Origin: Anaerolineaceae bacterium
Lineage (GTDB): Bacteria; Chloroflexota; Anaerolineae; Aggregatilineales; Phototrophicaceae
Direction: 5' to 3'
NCBI GenBank assembly: GCA_020634115.1
Contig: JACKCH010000012.1
Coordinates: 248,001 to 312,000, forward strand
Length of the DNA stretch: 64,000 nucleotides
Shown here: piece by piece, positions 1-8,483 of the stretch
Numbering within the stretch: the first letter of the stretch is position 1
How the letters are laid out: each line of letters opens with the position of its first letter
Translations under genes and position numbers: made by a program
Notes under the pieces: generated by a model
What the model saw: only the letters and a program-made list of their open reading frames with translations
What the model was told of the DNA's origin: nothing
The model's database searches: none

Positions 1-648
1 GTAAAGGGCGTTGTCATCAATGACGAGTTTGCTATCCAGGGCGAGCAGGCGGTTATCCTGCGTGATGGCGAGCGGGTTGATTTCAGCCAGGATGGCGTCG
101 CTCGTGGCGTAACACGCATACAGGTCGTGGGTGATCTTGAGAAAGTGTTTCCAGTGTTCGTTCGCCAGGTCAATACTGCTGGCAATTCCGCGAATCTGGT
201 AATCCCGCAGACCAATACAGGGGTTAATCGCGTCGCGCACGATCAGTTCCGGGTTTTCCCTGGCGACTTCAATGATATTGCGGCCCCCTTCGCGGGAAGC
301 CACCAGCATGGGTTTACAGGTGGCGCGGTCATTTGTGATTCCCAAATACATTTCCTGCCGAATCTCGACGGTTGGGTTCACCAGAACCTTGCGCACGATC
401 AGCCCGTTAATCACGCTGCCTAGCAGACTGTTTGCCAGTGTTTCCGCCTGTTCCGAGTTTTCGGCAAAGAGGATGCCACCGATTTTGCCCCGGTCAGGCG
501 TGGGTATCTGTGCTTTGATGACGACTTTGCCCCCCAGTTCGCGGGCGATTTCGTAAACCTGCTGGGGTGTGCTGGCGGCTTTGCCGGGTAAAACCGGGAT
601 GCCAAATTCAGCGAATCGCGCTTTGGATTGATACTCGTGCAGATTCAC
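1..648 (-). CDS. sucC: Succinyl-CoA ligase (ADP-forming) beta subunit, N-terminal part
   Basis: This is the ATP-grasp beta subunit of the TCA-cycle enzyme that converts succinyl-CoA to succinate with nucleotide phosphorylation. The reverse strand opens with GTG at 648 and reads MNLHEYQSKARF, the family's classic N-terminus. It continues with the VVIKAQ segment of the ATP-grasp fold and a later AEINPL motif of the metal/nucleotide site. A GGGAG ribosome site lies about 8 nt upstream of the GTG. The gene runs off the window's left edge, so only about 216 codons of the roughly 380-400 expected are present. The alpha subunit would be expected just outside. No frame disruption is seen in the visible part. 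Confidence 0.93.
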   Translation of the reverse strand, partial: MNLHEYQSKARFAEFGIPVLPGKAASTPQQVYEIARELGGKVVIKAQIPTPDRGKIGGILFAENSEQAETLANSLLGSVINGLIVRKVLVNPTVEIRQEMYLGITNDRATCKPMLVASREGGRNIIEVARENPELIVRDAINPCIGLRDYQIRGIASSIDLANEHWKHFLKITHDLYACYATSDAILAEINPLAITQDNRLLALDSKLVIDDNALY

Positions 649-700
649 GGCCTGACTCCCATCATGATCCGGTCTAAATCTTCATGCCGCTACCTATTGA

Positions 701-982
701 TTATAATGTCTCAATTTCGTGACTGGTAATCAAGACTTCGTAGTTGTTTTCAATCCACTCCAAGATACGGTTCAGCACCTGCTGGTTATGCACATTGGAA
801 TTGCTCACAATGGCGAGGGCGATTTCGGCGGACTGCCAGACATCATGATGCCCAGTTTCCGCCGCCGAGACGTTGAATGTGTTATGGATGCGGGCCAGCA
901 TGGATTTCAGAATGCTGCGCTTCTCTTTGAGTGACGCAACGCCGGGTAAATGCATCTCAATTTGACAGAGGCCAATCATCAT
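701..982 (-). CDS. DUF503 (YlxP-like) family protein
   Basis: This 93-residue protein starts MIGLCQIEMHLPG and carries the SLKEKRSILK segment, which together mark the DUF503/YlxP family. Family members are small alpha/beta proteins of about 90-100 residues, often found near ribosome-maturation genes; their biochemical role is not settled. Length and motif match a complete copy. The first two codons are both ATG, so the start could be 982 or 979. The gene ends 52 nt before the sucC start on the same strand and may be cotranscribed with it. A sigma70-like promoter lies at 1030-1058. Confidence 0.85.
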   Translation of the reverse strand: MMIGLCQIEMHLPGVASLKEKRSILKSMLARIHNTFNVSAAETGHHDVWQSAEIALAIVSNSNVHNQQVLNRILEWIENNYEVLITSHEIETL

Positions 983-1029
983 AAGCGGTTGTTGTTGAAT
1001 GTGTCTACATTGTGCGGACAGATAATTTA

Positions 1030-1058
1030 ACTATACTGAAAATCAACTTTTTTGACAG
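1030..1058 (-). promoter_or_regulatory. Sigma70-type promoter for the DUF503 gene
   Basis: On the minus strand a CTGTCA -35 box (1053-1058) is followed after 17 nt by a TATAGT -10 box (1030-1035), about 48 nt upstream of the DUF503 start. Assigned by eye. Confidence 0.5.
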
Positions 1059-1092
1059 CTTTTTTAATGATCTGAAAAAACTGTAAGTCAAG

Positions 1093-1122
1093 TAGACAGT
1101 CCTCGCTGAAATGTGTTATGCT
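1093..1122 (+). promoter_or_regulatory. Possible promoter for the single-domain response regulator
   Basis: TAGACA (1093-1098) is separated by 18 nt from TATGCT (1117-1122), about 55 nt upstream of the ATG at 1177. Both boxes are moderate matches to sigma70 consensus. Confidence 0.4.
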
Positions 1123-1176
1123 GTTGGGTGATAATTTGAAAGAACGTTGAATACCATTGGCGGAGGCGCTGCATTC

Positions 1177-1560
1177 ATGACCCCAATTCGGGTGGTGTGT
1201 ATCGAAGATGAACCACAAATGATTGACCTCGTAAAATTGATTCTCTCCCGTGACGGGTTTGAAGTGATTGGCGCCCCCAGTGGTTTTGAAGGCTTGCAGG
1301 TCGTTGAAGATACGCAGCCCGATCTTGTGCTGCTGGACTTGATGATGCCGGATATTGATGGATGGGAAGTGTATCAGCGTATGAAGGCGAATCCGATGAC
1401 CAACAATATTCCAGTTATCGTGGTGACCGCGCGGGCGCAAAGCATTGACAAAGTGTTAGGATTGCATATCGCGAAGGTGGATGATTATATCACCAAACCC
1501 TTTGGCCCAGCCGAACTGCTTGAAAGTGTGGAGAAGGTACTCTCTGACCGGATGAACTGA
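1177..1560 (+). CDS. Single-domain response regulator (receiver only)
   Basis: This 127-residue protein is a lone CheY-like receiver domain. The acidic pocket is in IEDE (residues 9-12), the phospho-acceptor is Asp54 in VLLDLMM, the switch Thr is in VVTA, and the conserved Lys is in TKPF. There is no output domain, so it probably acts by protein contact or as a phosphorelay shuttle. The ATG at 1177 is preferred because GGCGGAGG lies about 11 nt upstream; a TTG at 1147 would add ten poorly conserved residues. No kinase gene is adjacent, so its partner is unknown. It converges on the TlpA gene and shares a terminator with it. Confidence 0.88.
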   Translation: MTPIRVVCIEDEPQMIDLVKLILSRDGFEVIGAPSGFEGLQVVEDTQPDLVLLDLMMPDIDGWEVYQRMKANPMTNNIPVIVVTARAQSIDKVLGLHIAKVDDYITKPFGPAELLESVEKVLSDRMN

Positions 1561-1590
1561 TTCAGTCAAAACAATGCAAAAGGGGACTAC

Positions 1591-1623
1591 AGGCGCACCA
1601 ATGTCACGGTGCGCCTATTTTTA
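1591..1623. terminator. Bidirectional intrinsic terminator
   Basis: A perfect 9-bp stem (aggcgcacc / ggtgcgcct, loop of 8 nt) is followed by ATTTTTAT on the plus strand. It lies between the convergent receiver gene and the TlpA-like gene. Confidence 0.8.
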
Positions 1624-1628
1624 TATTA

Positions 1629-2204
1629 TCAGGCTTCAGAGTTGTTCTGAATTCGCGCCAATCCAGTTTCGATGTAATCGGTGAGTTGATCTGGCAGCAG
1701 CATACCGGTGTGCGTGGCGTAGATGTTCCCTTCCGGATCAATGAAGATACTGGTAGGGTAGCCTGCGATGCTAAAAATCCGCTGTAATGTCGTGCTGGTA
1801 TCCATCACAATCGGAAACTGGAGTGCCAACGAATCTGTAAACGGCTTGATCTGAGTAGCTGTTTCAGCATTGTTGATTGCCAGGACAGTAAATCCCTGGT
1901 CGTGATACTGGCTGTAAGCAGCCTGAATGCTCGGCATTTCCGCGCGGCACGGTGGACACCACGTTGCCCAGAAATTGAGCATTACAACCTGTCCTCGGTA
2001 GTCACTAAGGTTGACCGTTTCGCCAGTGAGTGTACTGGCTGTAAAATCAAGTGCGTTGCCGGATTGCTTGCCGGAATTGATTGTCAGCGCCACAATGACT
2101 ACACTGGCGATTATCAGGGCTGCCGCCGCCCATAGGATAATTTTTTGTTGTTTCTGTTGGGTTTGCTGCTGTTTTCTGCGAATTGTTCGTGTATGGTTAC
2201 TCAT
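1629..2204 (-). CDS. TlpA/ResA-like membrane-anchored thiol-disulfide oxidoreductase
   Basis: This 191-residue protein has a basic, Gln-rich N-terminus, one membrane helix at about residues 21-42, and then a thioredoxin-like domain facing outwards. The active site WCPPC (Cys83 and Cys86) follows the LNFWATWC motif, and the cis-Pro loop is seen in GYPTSIF. This architecture is typical of TlpA/ResA proteins that reduce disulfides in secreted proteins or cytochrome c apoproteins. The ATG at 2204 gives a normal anchor; an open frame continues upstream to 2354 but adds a basic stretch unlike the family. No clear Shine-Dalgarno is visible. No cytochrome-maturation genes are in the window, so the substrate cannot be named. 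Confidence 0.88.
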   Translation of the reverse strand: MSNHTRTIRRKQQQTQQKQQKIILWAAAALIIASVVIVALTINSGKQSGNALDFTASTLTGETVNLSDYRGQVVMLNFWATWCPPCRAEMPSIQAAYSQYHDQGFTVLAINNAETATQIKPFTDSLALQFPIVMDTSTTLQRIFSIAGYPTSIFIDPEGNIYATHTGMLLPDQLTDYIETGLARIQNNSEA

Positions 2205-2291
2205 AATTGTAAAATTCACTGCTTTCTTGAATAGATATGTAAATCTGCAAACGAGATGACGTTTGTAAAGGCGATGCTTTTCAAATACTTT

Positions 2292-2311
2292 GATGCGTTT
2301 ACAAACGCATC
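2292..2311. promoter_or_regulatory. Palindromic operator-like site
   Basis: A perfect 9-bp inverted repeat with a 2-nt spacer (GATGCGTTT, AC, AAACGCATC) lies in the 244-bp gap between the divergent TlpA and LysM genes. A partial copy (gacgtttgtaaaggcgatgc) lies about 40 bp to the left. It may be a regulator-binding site; there is no T-run to suggest termination. Confidence 0.4.
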
Positions 2312-2364
2312 CCTTACATGGTTTGACACTTATTTTTGGTTTCAGGACGAACAATATAGTATGA

Positions 2365-2393
2365 TTGATTGTGTTGATCTCAACGGATAAGAT
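2365..2393 (+). promoter_or_regulatory. Possible promoter for the LysM/DUF192/M23 operon
   Basis: TTGATT (2365-2370), a 17-nt spacer, then TAAGAT (2388-2393) lies 55 nt upstream of the ATG at 2449. The match to sigma70 consensus is moderate. Confidence 0.45.
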
Positions 2394-2448
2394 TGTACTG
2401 AAGCAAGGAAACTATTTTGTGTAAAAACACATCATATTGGGGGCCTCA

Positions 2449-4062
2449 ATGAAACGCTTAACCCTGAGTTTTTTTGTGTGGCTGCTGCTTATAACCATAC
2501 CGGCACAGGCACAGGGGACGAACCTGCTCACAAATCCTGGTTTTGAAGATGGCTTCATTGCCGTTGGCGGCGACCAGACGATTCAAGTAGCGACCGGTTG
2601 GTCCCCCTGGCATGTTTCCGGTGGTGGTTCGCTTTCAGAAAACGTGCAACCGGAATACTATAAAGCCTCTGATTTTGTCACCGCTGGTCAGGGTGTGGCG
2701 CGCATTCACGGCGGCGCTGAGGCGCAGCAGTATCTGACCTCATTCGCCACTTTTGATGGTGGGATTTTTCAGCGTGTTACCGGAATAACGTCGGGGGCTG
2801 AACTGAAATTCACCGCTTTAATCTATGTGTGGTCCACCACATTTGATGATGTCAACCTGAGTGATCGCCCCGGTGACGTGGTGGTTCAGATTGGGATTGA
2901 CCCTACTGGCGGTACAGACGGAGAAAGCGGGAACATCATCTGGTCTGCCCCGGTTATTCAATATGATGCCTATAACGAATACCAGGTGACTGCTACCGCT
3001 GGTGGCAGCGCGGTGACGGTCTTCATTCGCGGCACAATCACCTCCCCGGTCAAATCTACCAATGTCTATGTGGATGATACCTCCCTGGCGGTAGTGGGCA
3101 GCGTACAACCAGCCAGCGCCACGCCAACCAATACGCCCACAGCGACCAACACGGTTTTTGTGCCGAGCGCGACACCCACCTTAACCAATACGCCCATCGT
3201 CGTGCCTTCTGCGACCGAATCTGATCTGGGGATTGTGACACCGCCGACCGAGGAAGGTTCTGGGCCGACGCCGACGCATACATTGACGTTCACGCCGCTG
3301 CCGCCCTCGTTCACGCCCGTGCCTCCTTCGGCCACCTTTACCTTTACGCCTTCGTTTACGCCGAGTGTCACTTTTACTGTGACCCCCACTGCGGAAGTCC
3401 TGGTGGCGACGAACACCTTTACGCCCACTGCGACTCTGCTGCCGGATGATACGGGCATTTTCCACAATAACATTGTGCATATCGTCCAGAATGGCGATAC
3501 AGTAGGGGCGATTGCGCGGTTGTATGGCAGTACCATTGATGCGATTATTACCAAGAATGGTCTGGATGAAAGCGCGTTGATTCGGGTGGGGCAGTCTTTG
3601 CTGATCCCAGTAACTTTATTCGCTCCTGCGACCTCAACGCCGACGCCAACGCCGATTGTGACCGCTTCAGTGGCAACCAGCGTGCCGGTACAACCGACTT
3701 CGACAGTTTACGTCGTTCAACCCGGTGACACGCTATTCCGTATTGCCCTGCGTTTTAATACGACTGCTACCACGCTGGCGCAGTTGAACGGCATCACGAA
3801 TATGAACGTGATTCGGGTGGGGCAGCAGTTGACTGTACCAGGAGCGGGTGCAGTGGTTACGCCGCCGCCGGTTGTGACCGTTCTGGTGCCGGTTACGGTG
3901 ACACCCGTTCCACCGGTTGTAACAACCTATGTAGTTCGGGCTGGAGATACGCTGTATCGTATTTCACTACGTACGGGTGTCCCGCTGAATACGCTTATCC
4001 AGGTGAACGGGATTGTGGACCCGAATCGGCTGTTTGTGGGGCAGGTTCTGACAATACCATGA
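2449..4062 (+). CDS. Secreted protein with three LysM domains and a Thr/Pro-rich linker
   Basis: This 537-residue exported protein begins with a signal peptide (about residues 1-22, cleavage after AQA). A beta-rich domain opening TNLLTNPGFEDG follows (to about 215) and resembles carbohydrate-binding modules. Next comes a Thr/Pro-rich linker (about 220-340), then three LysM domains at about 343-388, 420-465 and 491-537. Each LysM carries the GDT(V/L)..IA or IS core and ends with VGQ..L.IP. LysM binds N-acetylglucosamine polymers, so the protein is probably held on peptidoglycan or a related glycan. The ATG at 2449 follows a GGGGG ribosome site. Its stop overlaps the next start (ATGA), implying translational coupling. 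Confidence 0.87.
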   Translation: MKRLTLSFFVWLLLITIPAQAQGTNLLTNPGFEDGFIAVGGDQTIQVATGWSPWHVSGGGSLSENVQPEYYKASDFVTAGQGVARIHGGAEAQQYLTSFATFDGGIFQRVTGITSGAELKFTALIYVWSTTFDDVNLSDRPGDVVVQIGIDPTGGTDGESGNIIWSAPVIQYDAYNEYQVTATAGGSAVTVFIRGTITSPVKSTNVYVDDTSLAVVGSVQPASATPTNTPTATNTVFVPSATPTLTNTPIVVPSATESDLGIVTPPTEEGSGPTPTHTLTFTPLPPSFTPVPPSATFTFTPSFTPSVTFTVTPTAEVLVATNTFTPTATLLPDDTGIFHNNIVHIVQNGDTVGAIARLYGSTIDAIITKNGLDESALIRVGQSLLIPVTLFAPATSTPTPTPIVTASVATSVPVQPTSTVYVVQPGDTLFRIALRFNTTATTLAQLNGITNMNVIRVGQQLTVPGAGAVVTPPPVVTVLVPVTVTPVPPVVTTYVVRAGDTLYRISLRTGVPLNTLIQVNGIVDPNRLFVGQVLTIP

Positions 4063-4439
4063 GTAAACAGTGGCGTGTTTTGCGGAATGCCACAACCGGA
4101 GACGTGATCTTGCCGCGTGTGAAGTGGTGCCAGAGTTTCTGGTGCCATTTTCGCGGTTTACAGTTGGTGTGCCATTTGCCTGCCGATGAAGGACTGTTGT
4201 TCATCACCGATAGAGAAGGGCGGGGTCACACGGCGATCCATATGTTTTTCATGTTTTTTAGTATTGGTGTCGTGTGGATAGATGCGTCCGGTAAAGTGGT
4301 AGATAAATGCCTGGCGAAACCCTGGCGTCCTATGTATGCGCCCCGGAATCCGGCGCAGTATTACTTGGAAGCCAATGTTGAGATTCTCAATGTGATGGCG
4401 TTGGGCGATGTAGTGCGGTTTGATGAGGTTGTTGGCTGA
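4059..4439 (+). CDS. DUF192 family protein
   Basis: This 126-residue protein matches DUF192. It has an early GLLFI segment, a FFMFFSIGVVWID core corresponding to the usual MxxTxxPLDixFid stretch, and the closing LEAN...GD.V element. DUF192 proteins are small beta-barrel-like proteins of unknown biochemical role, often exported. This copy has no signal peptide and lacks the common fWMknT form of the core, so it is a divergent member. It overlaps the LysM gene upstream (ATGA) and the LysM/M23 gene downstream (TGATG). The tight coupling suggests a shared role with these envelope proteins. Confidence 0.75.
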   Translation: MSKQWRVLRNATTGDVILPRVKWCQSFWCHFRGLQLVCHLPADEGLLFITDREGRGHTAIHMFFMFFSIGVVWIDASGKVVDKCLAKPWRPMYAPRNPAQYYLEANVEILNVMALGDVVRFDEVVG

Positions 4440-5884
4440 TGTACCGGGTGGTGTGTGCGGTTTTGCTGGTTGGTATATTAGGACTTCCGGTGGCATTTGT
4501 TGCCGGTCAGGACTCCTCCGTTGTCGCTCGTGCCGATATGACGATTCATGTTGTCCAACGCGGCGAGAACCTGTTTCGGATTGCGTTGGGGTATGGGATG
4601 ACTACCGAAGAACTTGCGCAACTGAATGGTATTGTTGATCCCAGCAATATCCAGGTCGGCCAGCGGTTGTTGGTTCCGGTTGCGGGGACGATTACCATAG
4701 CCCCACAAACCCATACCGTCCAACCGGGCGAGACGTTGCAGAGTATCGCGGCTCTGTATGGGCTGACCGTTGAAGACTTGGCGGCTTATAGCAATCTGGT
4801 TGACGTGAATACGATTTTTGTCGGCCAGATTTTGACTATCACCCCGCCAACCGAAACCGTTCCGGTCACGCCGGAGGTGGTCGCTGAAACGACTGCGCCG
4901 GCGAATGTGATTCATGTTGTTCAACCGGGGGAAACACTCTTTCGGATTGCGACGAGCTACGGCCTGACGGTGAATGAGGTTGCCGCTGTGAACGGAATTA
5001 CTGATCCCACGCTGATTGATGTCGGGCAGCAGCTGGTGATTCCGGGCCTTGAGCCGCCGCAGTTGGCGCTGGATTTACCATACCCCGTAACTGCGTTGAG
5101 TGTGCAACCGCTTCTGTTGGTTGAGGGTCAAACCGGGCGTTTCCGGTTGACGACAGCGGTATCTTCCAGCGTGTCCGGGACGTTTCTAGACCGGACGCTG
5201 AATGTGGCCTCGGAGCAGAATAATACCGTTCACACCATCCTCGTCGGCGTGCCGGTGTTTACGCAGGCGGGGATCTATCCCCTGGCATTAACTGTAACCG
5301 GCGATTCCGGCCAGTCCGTGAGTTTTTCAGTCAATATTGAAATCGTGCCGGGCTTGTATGGTAGCGAGGAGATTAACCTGCTCTCGGATCGGAGTGATTT
5401 GCTTGACCCGGTGGTGGAGAACGCCGAGATGGAGTTGCTCCAGCGGGTGATGGGGGGCTTCACGCCGACTCATTATTTTAGCGGGGCGATGGGACTGCCT
5501 GCTGCTGCTCCTGTTGTTTCCGTGTTTGGAACCCGGCGTGCTTATAATGGGGGCAATTATGACCGTTTCCACAGTGGAACGGATTTCGCGGGTGCGCCGG
5601 GGACACCGATCCTGGCTGCTGCTTCCGGCTATGTCGTTATGGCGGATTCGCTCAATGTGCGGGGTAACGCGACCATCATAGATCATGGCTGGGGGGTGTA
5701 TACCGGATACTGGCATCAGACCGAACAGTATGTGCATGTTGGCGATTTCGTGACGGCCGGACAGGTTATTGGGACGATTGGGGCGACGGGCCGGGTTACG
5801 GGGGCGCATCTACATTGGGAGATGTGGGTCAATGGCGTGGCCGTTGACCCGATGCAATGGGTGATTCAGGATTTTCTTAATTAG
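4439..5884 (+). CDS. LysM-repeat M23 family metallopeptidase (peptidoglycan endopeptidase-like)
   Basis: This 481-residue secreted protein has a signal peptide (about 1-21) and three LysM domains (about 35-78, 91-135 and 158-202). A beta-rich middle region (about 205-340) leads to a C-terminal M23/LytM peptidase domain. The zinc ligands are visible as His378 and Asp382 in HSGTD and His459 in HLHWE, with the catalytic His in the WHQTE region. The family cleaves peptide cross-links in peptidoglycan, and all key residues are present, so activity is plausible. The start codon shares bases with the DUF192 stop. It is the third gene of an envelope operon with the preceding LysM protein. Confidence 0.9.
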   Translation: MYRVVCAVLLVGILGLPVAFVAGQDSSVVARADMTIHVVQRGENLFRIALGYGMTTEELAQLNGIVDPSNIQVGQRLLVPVAGTITIAPQTHTVQPGETLQSIAALYGLTVEDLAAYSNLVDVNTIFVGQILTITPPTETVPVTPEVVAETTAPANVIHVVQPGETLFRIATSYGLTVNEVAAVNGITDPTLIDVGQQLVIPGLEPPQLALDLPYPVTALSVQPLLLVEGQTGRFRLTTAVSSSVSGTFLDRTLNVASEQNNTVHTILVGVPVFTQAGIYPLALTVTGDSGQSVSFSVNIEIVPGLYGSEEINLLSDRSDLLDPVVENAEMELLQRVMGGFTPTHYFSGAMGLPAAAPVVSVFGTRRAYNGGNYDRFHSGTDFAGAPGTPILAAASGYVVMADSLNVRGNATIIDHGWGVYTGYWHQTEQYVHVGDFVTAGQVIGTIGATGRVTGAHLHWEMWVNGVAVDPMQWVIQDFLN

Positions 5885-5893
5885 GGTGCGGAT

Positions 5894-8413
5894 ATGGCAC
5901 GAAGAGACCCCCTGAGATTTTTCAATCGTCTGGCCGGTAAAACACTGGTTGATGATACGAAGGCAACTGAGAAAGTTTTAGACCGTTATAATCGCAAATA
6001 TGGAACCAGAAAGCGGCGGCGTCTCCCGCCCTGGAATCATGTCGGGAACGTAAAAACCGTCACATCCTATGATCGTGGCGTCCGTTTGGTCTGTGAGCGC
6101 GGGCAGGTGGAGCTACAGTGGATTGCGCCAGACTGCTTGCGTGTGCGTCTGAATCCCGACGCCAATCACACTTTTGCGCCGCCGTTCTCCTACGCCGTGA
6201 GCAAAGTGGATTGGACGCAGGTTCCGATCGAGGCAGTTGACCACCCGGTAGTTGTTGAGATGGAGTCACAGGCGATGATCTGCCGCGTGACCAAGCGGCC
6301 ATTCCAGATGAGTCTGGAAACCCTCGATCACAAGGTCATCTGTGCCGATGCAGTTGGAATGCAGTGGTGTGAGGACGGCGCGGCGCGGTTGTCCCTGCGG
6401 TTGCAGCCGGATGAAAGTGCTTACGGGCTGGGTGAACGGGCTGAAAGCCTGAATCTGCGGGGCAAGCAGCTTCAGTTATGGAATGTTGACCCGCCACGTT
6501 ACCAGCGGGGTGATGATCCTCTGTACTATAACATCCCATTTTATCTGGGTATTCATGCCCAGGGCGCTTATGGCATTTTCTGGGATAATGCTAATCGCGG
6601 CAGTGTGGATATCGGCATGGCATCGCCTGATGAACTGGTTTTTGAGGCCGAGGCAGGGGAACTCCGCTTTTACGTATTTTTTGGGAATGATGCCAATCGC
6701 GTTTTGACACGGTATACCGAGCTGACCGGGCGTATTCCGCTGCCGCCGTTATGGAGCCTGGGCTACCAGCAGTGCCGCTTTAGCTACTATCCGCAGCAGC
6801 GTGTGCTGGATATTGCAAATGAATTCCGCAGTCGGAATATTGCTTGCGACGTACTTTACCTGGATATTCACTATATGGATGGTTTCCGAGTGTTCACTTG
6901 GGATACGTCCCGTTTTCCTGACTTGCCGGAGATGATTCGCACCCTTCATCAGAAGGGATTCAAAATTGTGGTTATCATTGACCCTGGTATCAAGATAGAC
7001 CCCAATTACCTTGTGTATACCAGCGGTATCGAACGCGATGTATTTCTGAAACTCCCGGACGGCAAACCAGTTGCAGCGGCGGTATGGGCTGGTGCGTCGC
7101 ATTTCCCGGATTTTAGTAGCGCGACAGCGCGTTCTTGGTGGGCTGAACAATTTGCTGCACTGTTTGATGCCGGTGTCGATGGCATCTGGAACGATATGAA
7201 CGAACCAGCTATCTTCACCTCGGAAGGCGCAAATACGCTGCCGGACTACATCTTTCATGACGTGGATGGGTTAGGGGGCGACCACCTGGGGAATCACAAC
7301 CTGTATGGCATGTTGATGGGGCGAGCTTCCAGTGAGGCACTGCAAAAGTATGCTCCTGACCGGCGGCCTTTCAATATGATTCGGGCCGGGTATGCTGGCG
7401 CGCAGCGTTATGCCAGTACCTGGACGGGAGACAACACCTCGACCTGGGATCATCTGCGGTTGAGCCTGAGTATGGTATTGAACATGGGGCTTTCCGGTGC
7501 GCCCATGACCGGGCCGGATATCGGTGGTTTCCGCGAGGACGCTGATGGGGAGTTGTTTACGCGCTGGTTGCAGGCTGCAGTGTTTATGCCCTTTTTCCGT
7601 ACTCACACCGGGCTGGATACCCAGGCTCAAGAACCCTGGTCATTCGGACAGCCCTATGAAGTCATCAACCGTTTAACAATCAGCCTCCGCTATCGTTTTC
7701 TGCCTTATCTTTACGCGATGGTCGCCATCGCCAGGGAATATGGCAAGCCTATTGTTCGTCCGGTGTTTATGTCGGAACCCCTCAATCAGGATTTGCGTTC
7801 AGTCGATGATTGTTACCTCCTGGGTGATTCGGTGCTGGTCGCGCCGGTGCTGGAGCCGGGCGCTGTGCGTCGTTCGGTGTACCTGCCGGTGGGGGAATGG
7901 TACGACTATTGGACAAACGAGTTATTACAAGGTGGGCAGGTTGTCACAGTGCCTGCTCCGCTGGAACGGCTGCCACTGTTTATTCGTGCGGGTACGGTGC
8001 TGCCCCAATGGTCGGATATGCAATATGTTGGCGATAGTGAGAGCGATACCTTGCTGCTGCGCGTTTATCCAGGCGAGGGGGAAACCATCCTCTACGAAGA
8101 TGATGGTGAAGGGATGGCCTACGAAAAGGGGGCGTATCGCTGGGTCTATGTCTCCTGTGGCTGGGACGAGAACCGCCGCTTGATTATTAGCCGCCGCGTC
8201 GCTGGGCAATACGTGCCGCAATACACCAGGCTGAAAGTGGAGGTTGTTGGCCTGGAAGAAGAACCTGCCAGTGTGCGTGTAGATCGCCAGAGTGCGCCAC
8301 TATGGTTCTTTGATGACGGACTGTTGGAAGTCAATGTGGATACGTTCCAGCGAATTGAAGTCCATCAACCGCCGCTCCCAACCGATAAAACGCTCCTGCA
8401 TCGCCCCTGGTAG
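5894..8413 (+). CDS. GH31 family alpha-glucosidase
   Basis: This 839-residue protein is a glycoside hydrolase family 31 enzyme. It shows the nucleophile motif WNDMNEP (Asp434) and the acid/base motif WTGDN (Asp513), with the FFRTHTG and VAPVLEPGA segments of the barrel and C-terminal beta domain. GH31 enzymes release alpha-linked glucose or xylose from oligosaccharide ends. No signal peptide is seen, so it is probably cytoplasmic. The N-terminal 40 residues are basic and lie outside the usual domain. It starts 10 nt after the M23 gene with AGGGTGCGG upstream, so it may be read from the same transcript despite an unrelated function. Exact substrate is not determinable. Confidence 0.93.
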   Translation: MARRDPLRFFNRLAGKTLVDDTKATEKVLDRYNRKYGTRKRRRLPPWNHVGNVKTVTSYDRGVRLVCERGQVELQWIAPDCLRVRLNPDANHTFAPPFSYAVSKVDWTQVPIEAVDHPVVVEMESQAMICRVTKRPFQMSLETLDHKVICADAVGMQWCEDGAARLSLRLQPDESAYGLGERAESLNLRGKQLQLWNVDPPRYQRGDDPLYYNIPFYLGIHAQGAYGIFWDNANRGSVDIGMASPDELVFEAEAGELRFYVFFGNDANRVLTRYTELTGRIPLPPLWSLGYQQCRFSYYPQQRVLDIANEFRSRNIACDVLYLDIHYMDGFRVFTWDTSRFPDLPEMIRTLHQKGFKIVVIIDPGIKIDPNYLVYTSGIERDVFLKLPDGKPVAAAVWAGASHFPDFSSATARSWWAEQFAALFDAGVDGIWNDMNEPAIFTSEGANTLPDYIFHDVDGLGGDHLGNHNLYGMLMGRASSEALQKYAPDRRPFNMIRAGYAGAQRYASTWTGDNTSTWDHLRLSLSMVLNMGLSGAPMTGPDIGGFREDADGELFTRWLQAAVFMPFFRTHTGLDTQAQEPWSFGQPYEVINRLTISLRYRFLPYLYAMVAIAREYGKPIVRPVFMSEPLNQDLRSVDDCYLLGDSVLVAPVLEPGAVRRSVYLPVGEWYDYWTNELLQGGQVVTVPAPLERLPLFIRAGTVLPQWSDMQYVGDSESDTLLLRVYPGEGETILYEDDGEGMAYEKGAYRWVYVSCGWDENRRLIISRRVAGQYVPQYTRLKVEVVGLEEEPASVRVDRQSAPLWFFDDGLLEVNVDTFQRIEVHQPPLPTDKTLLHRPW

Positions 8414-8420
8414 TTCCGCC

Positions 8421-8454
8421 ATAATAAAACGAGGGGTACTCAACAGTACCCCTC
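8421..8454. terminator. Bidirectional terminator
   Basis: A perfect 10-bp stem (gaggggtact / agtacccctc, loop caac) lies between convergent genes. Read on the minus strand it is followed by GTTTTATTAT, so it is strongest for the membrane-protein gene at 8484-9623. Confidence 0.7.
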
Positions 8455-8483
8455 ACACACTCTTATTTGGATCTACAGCCCTA

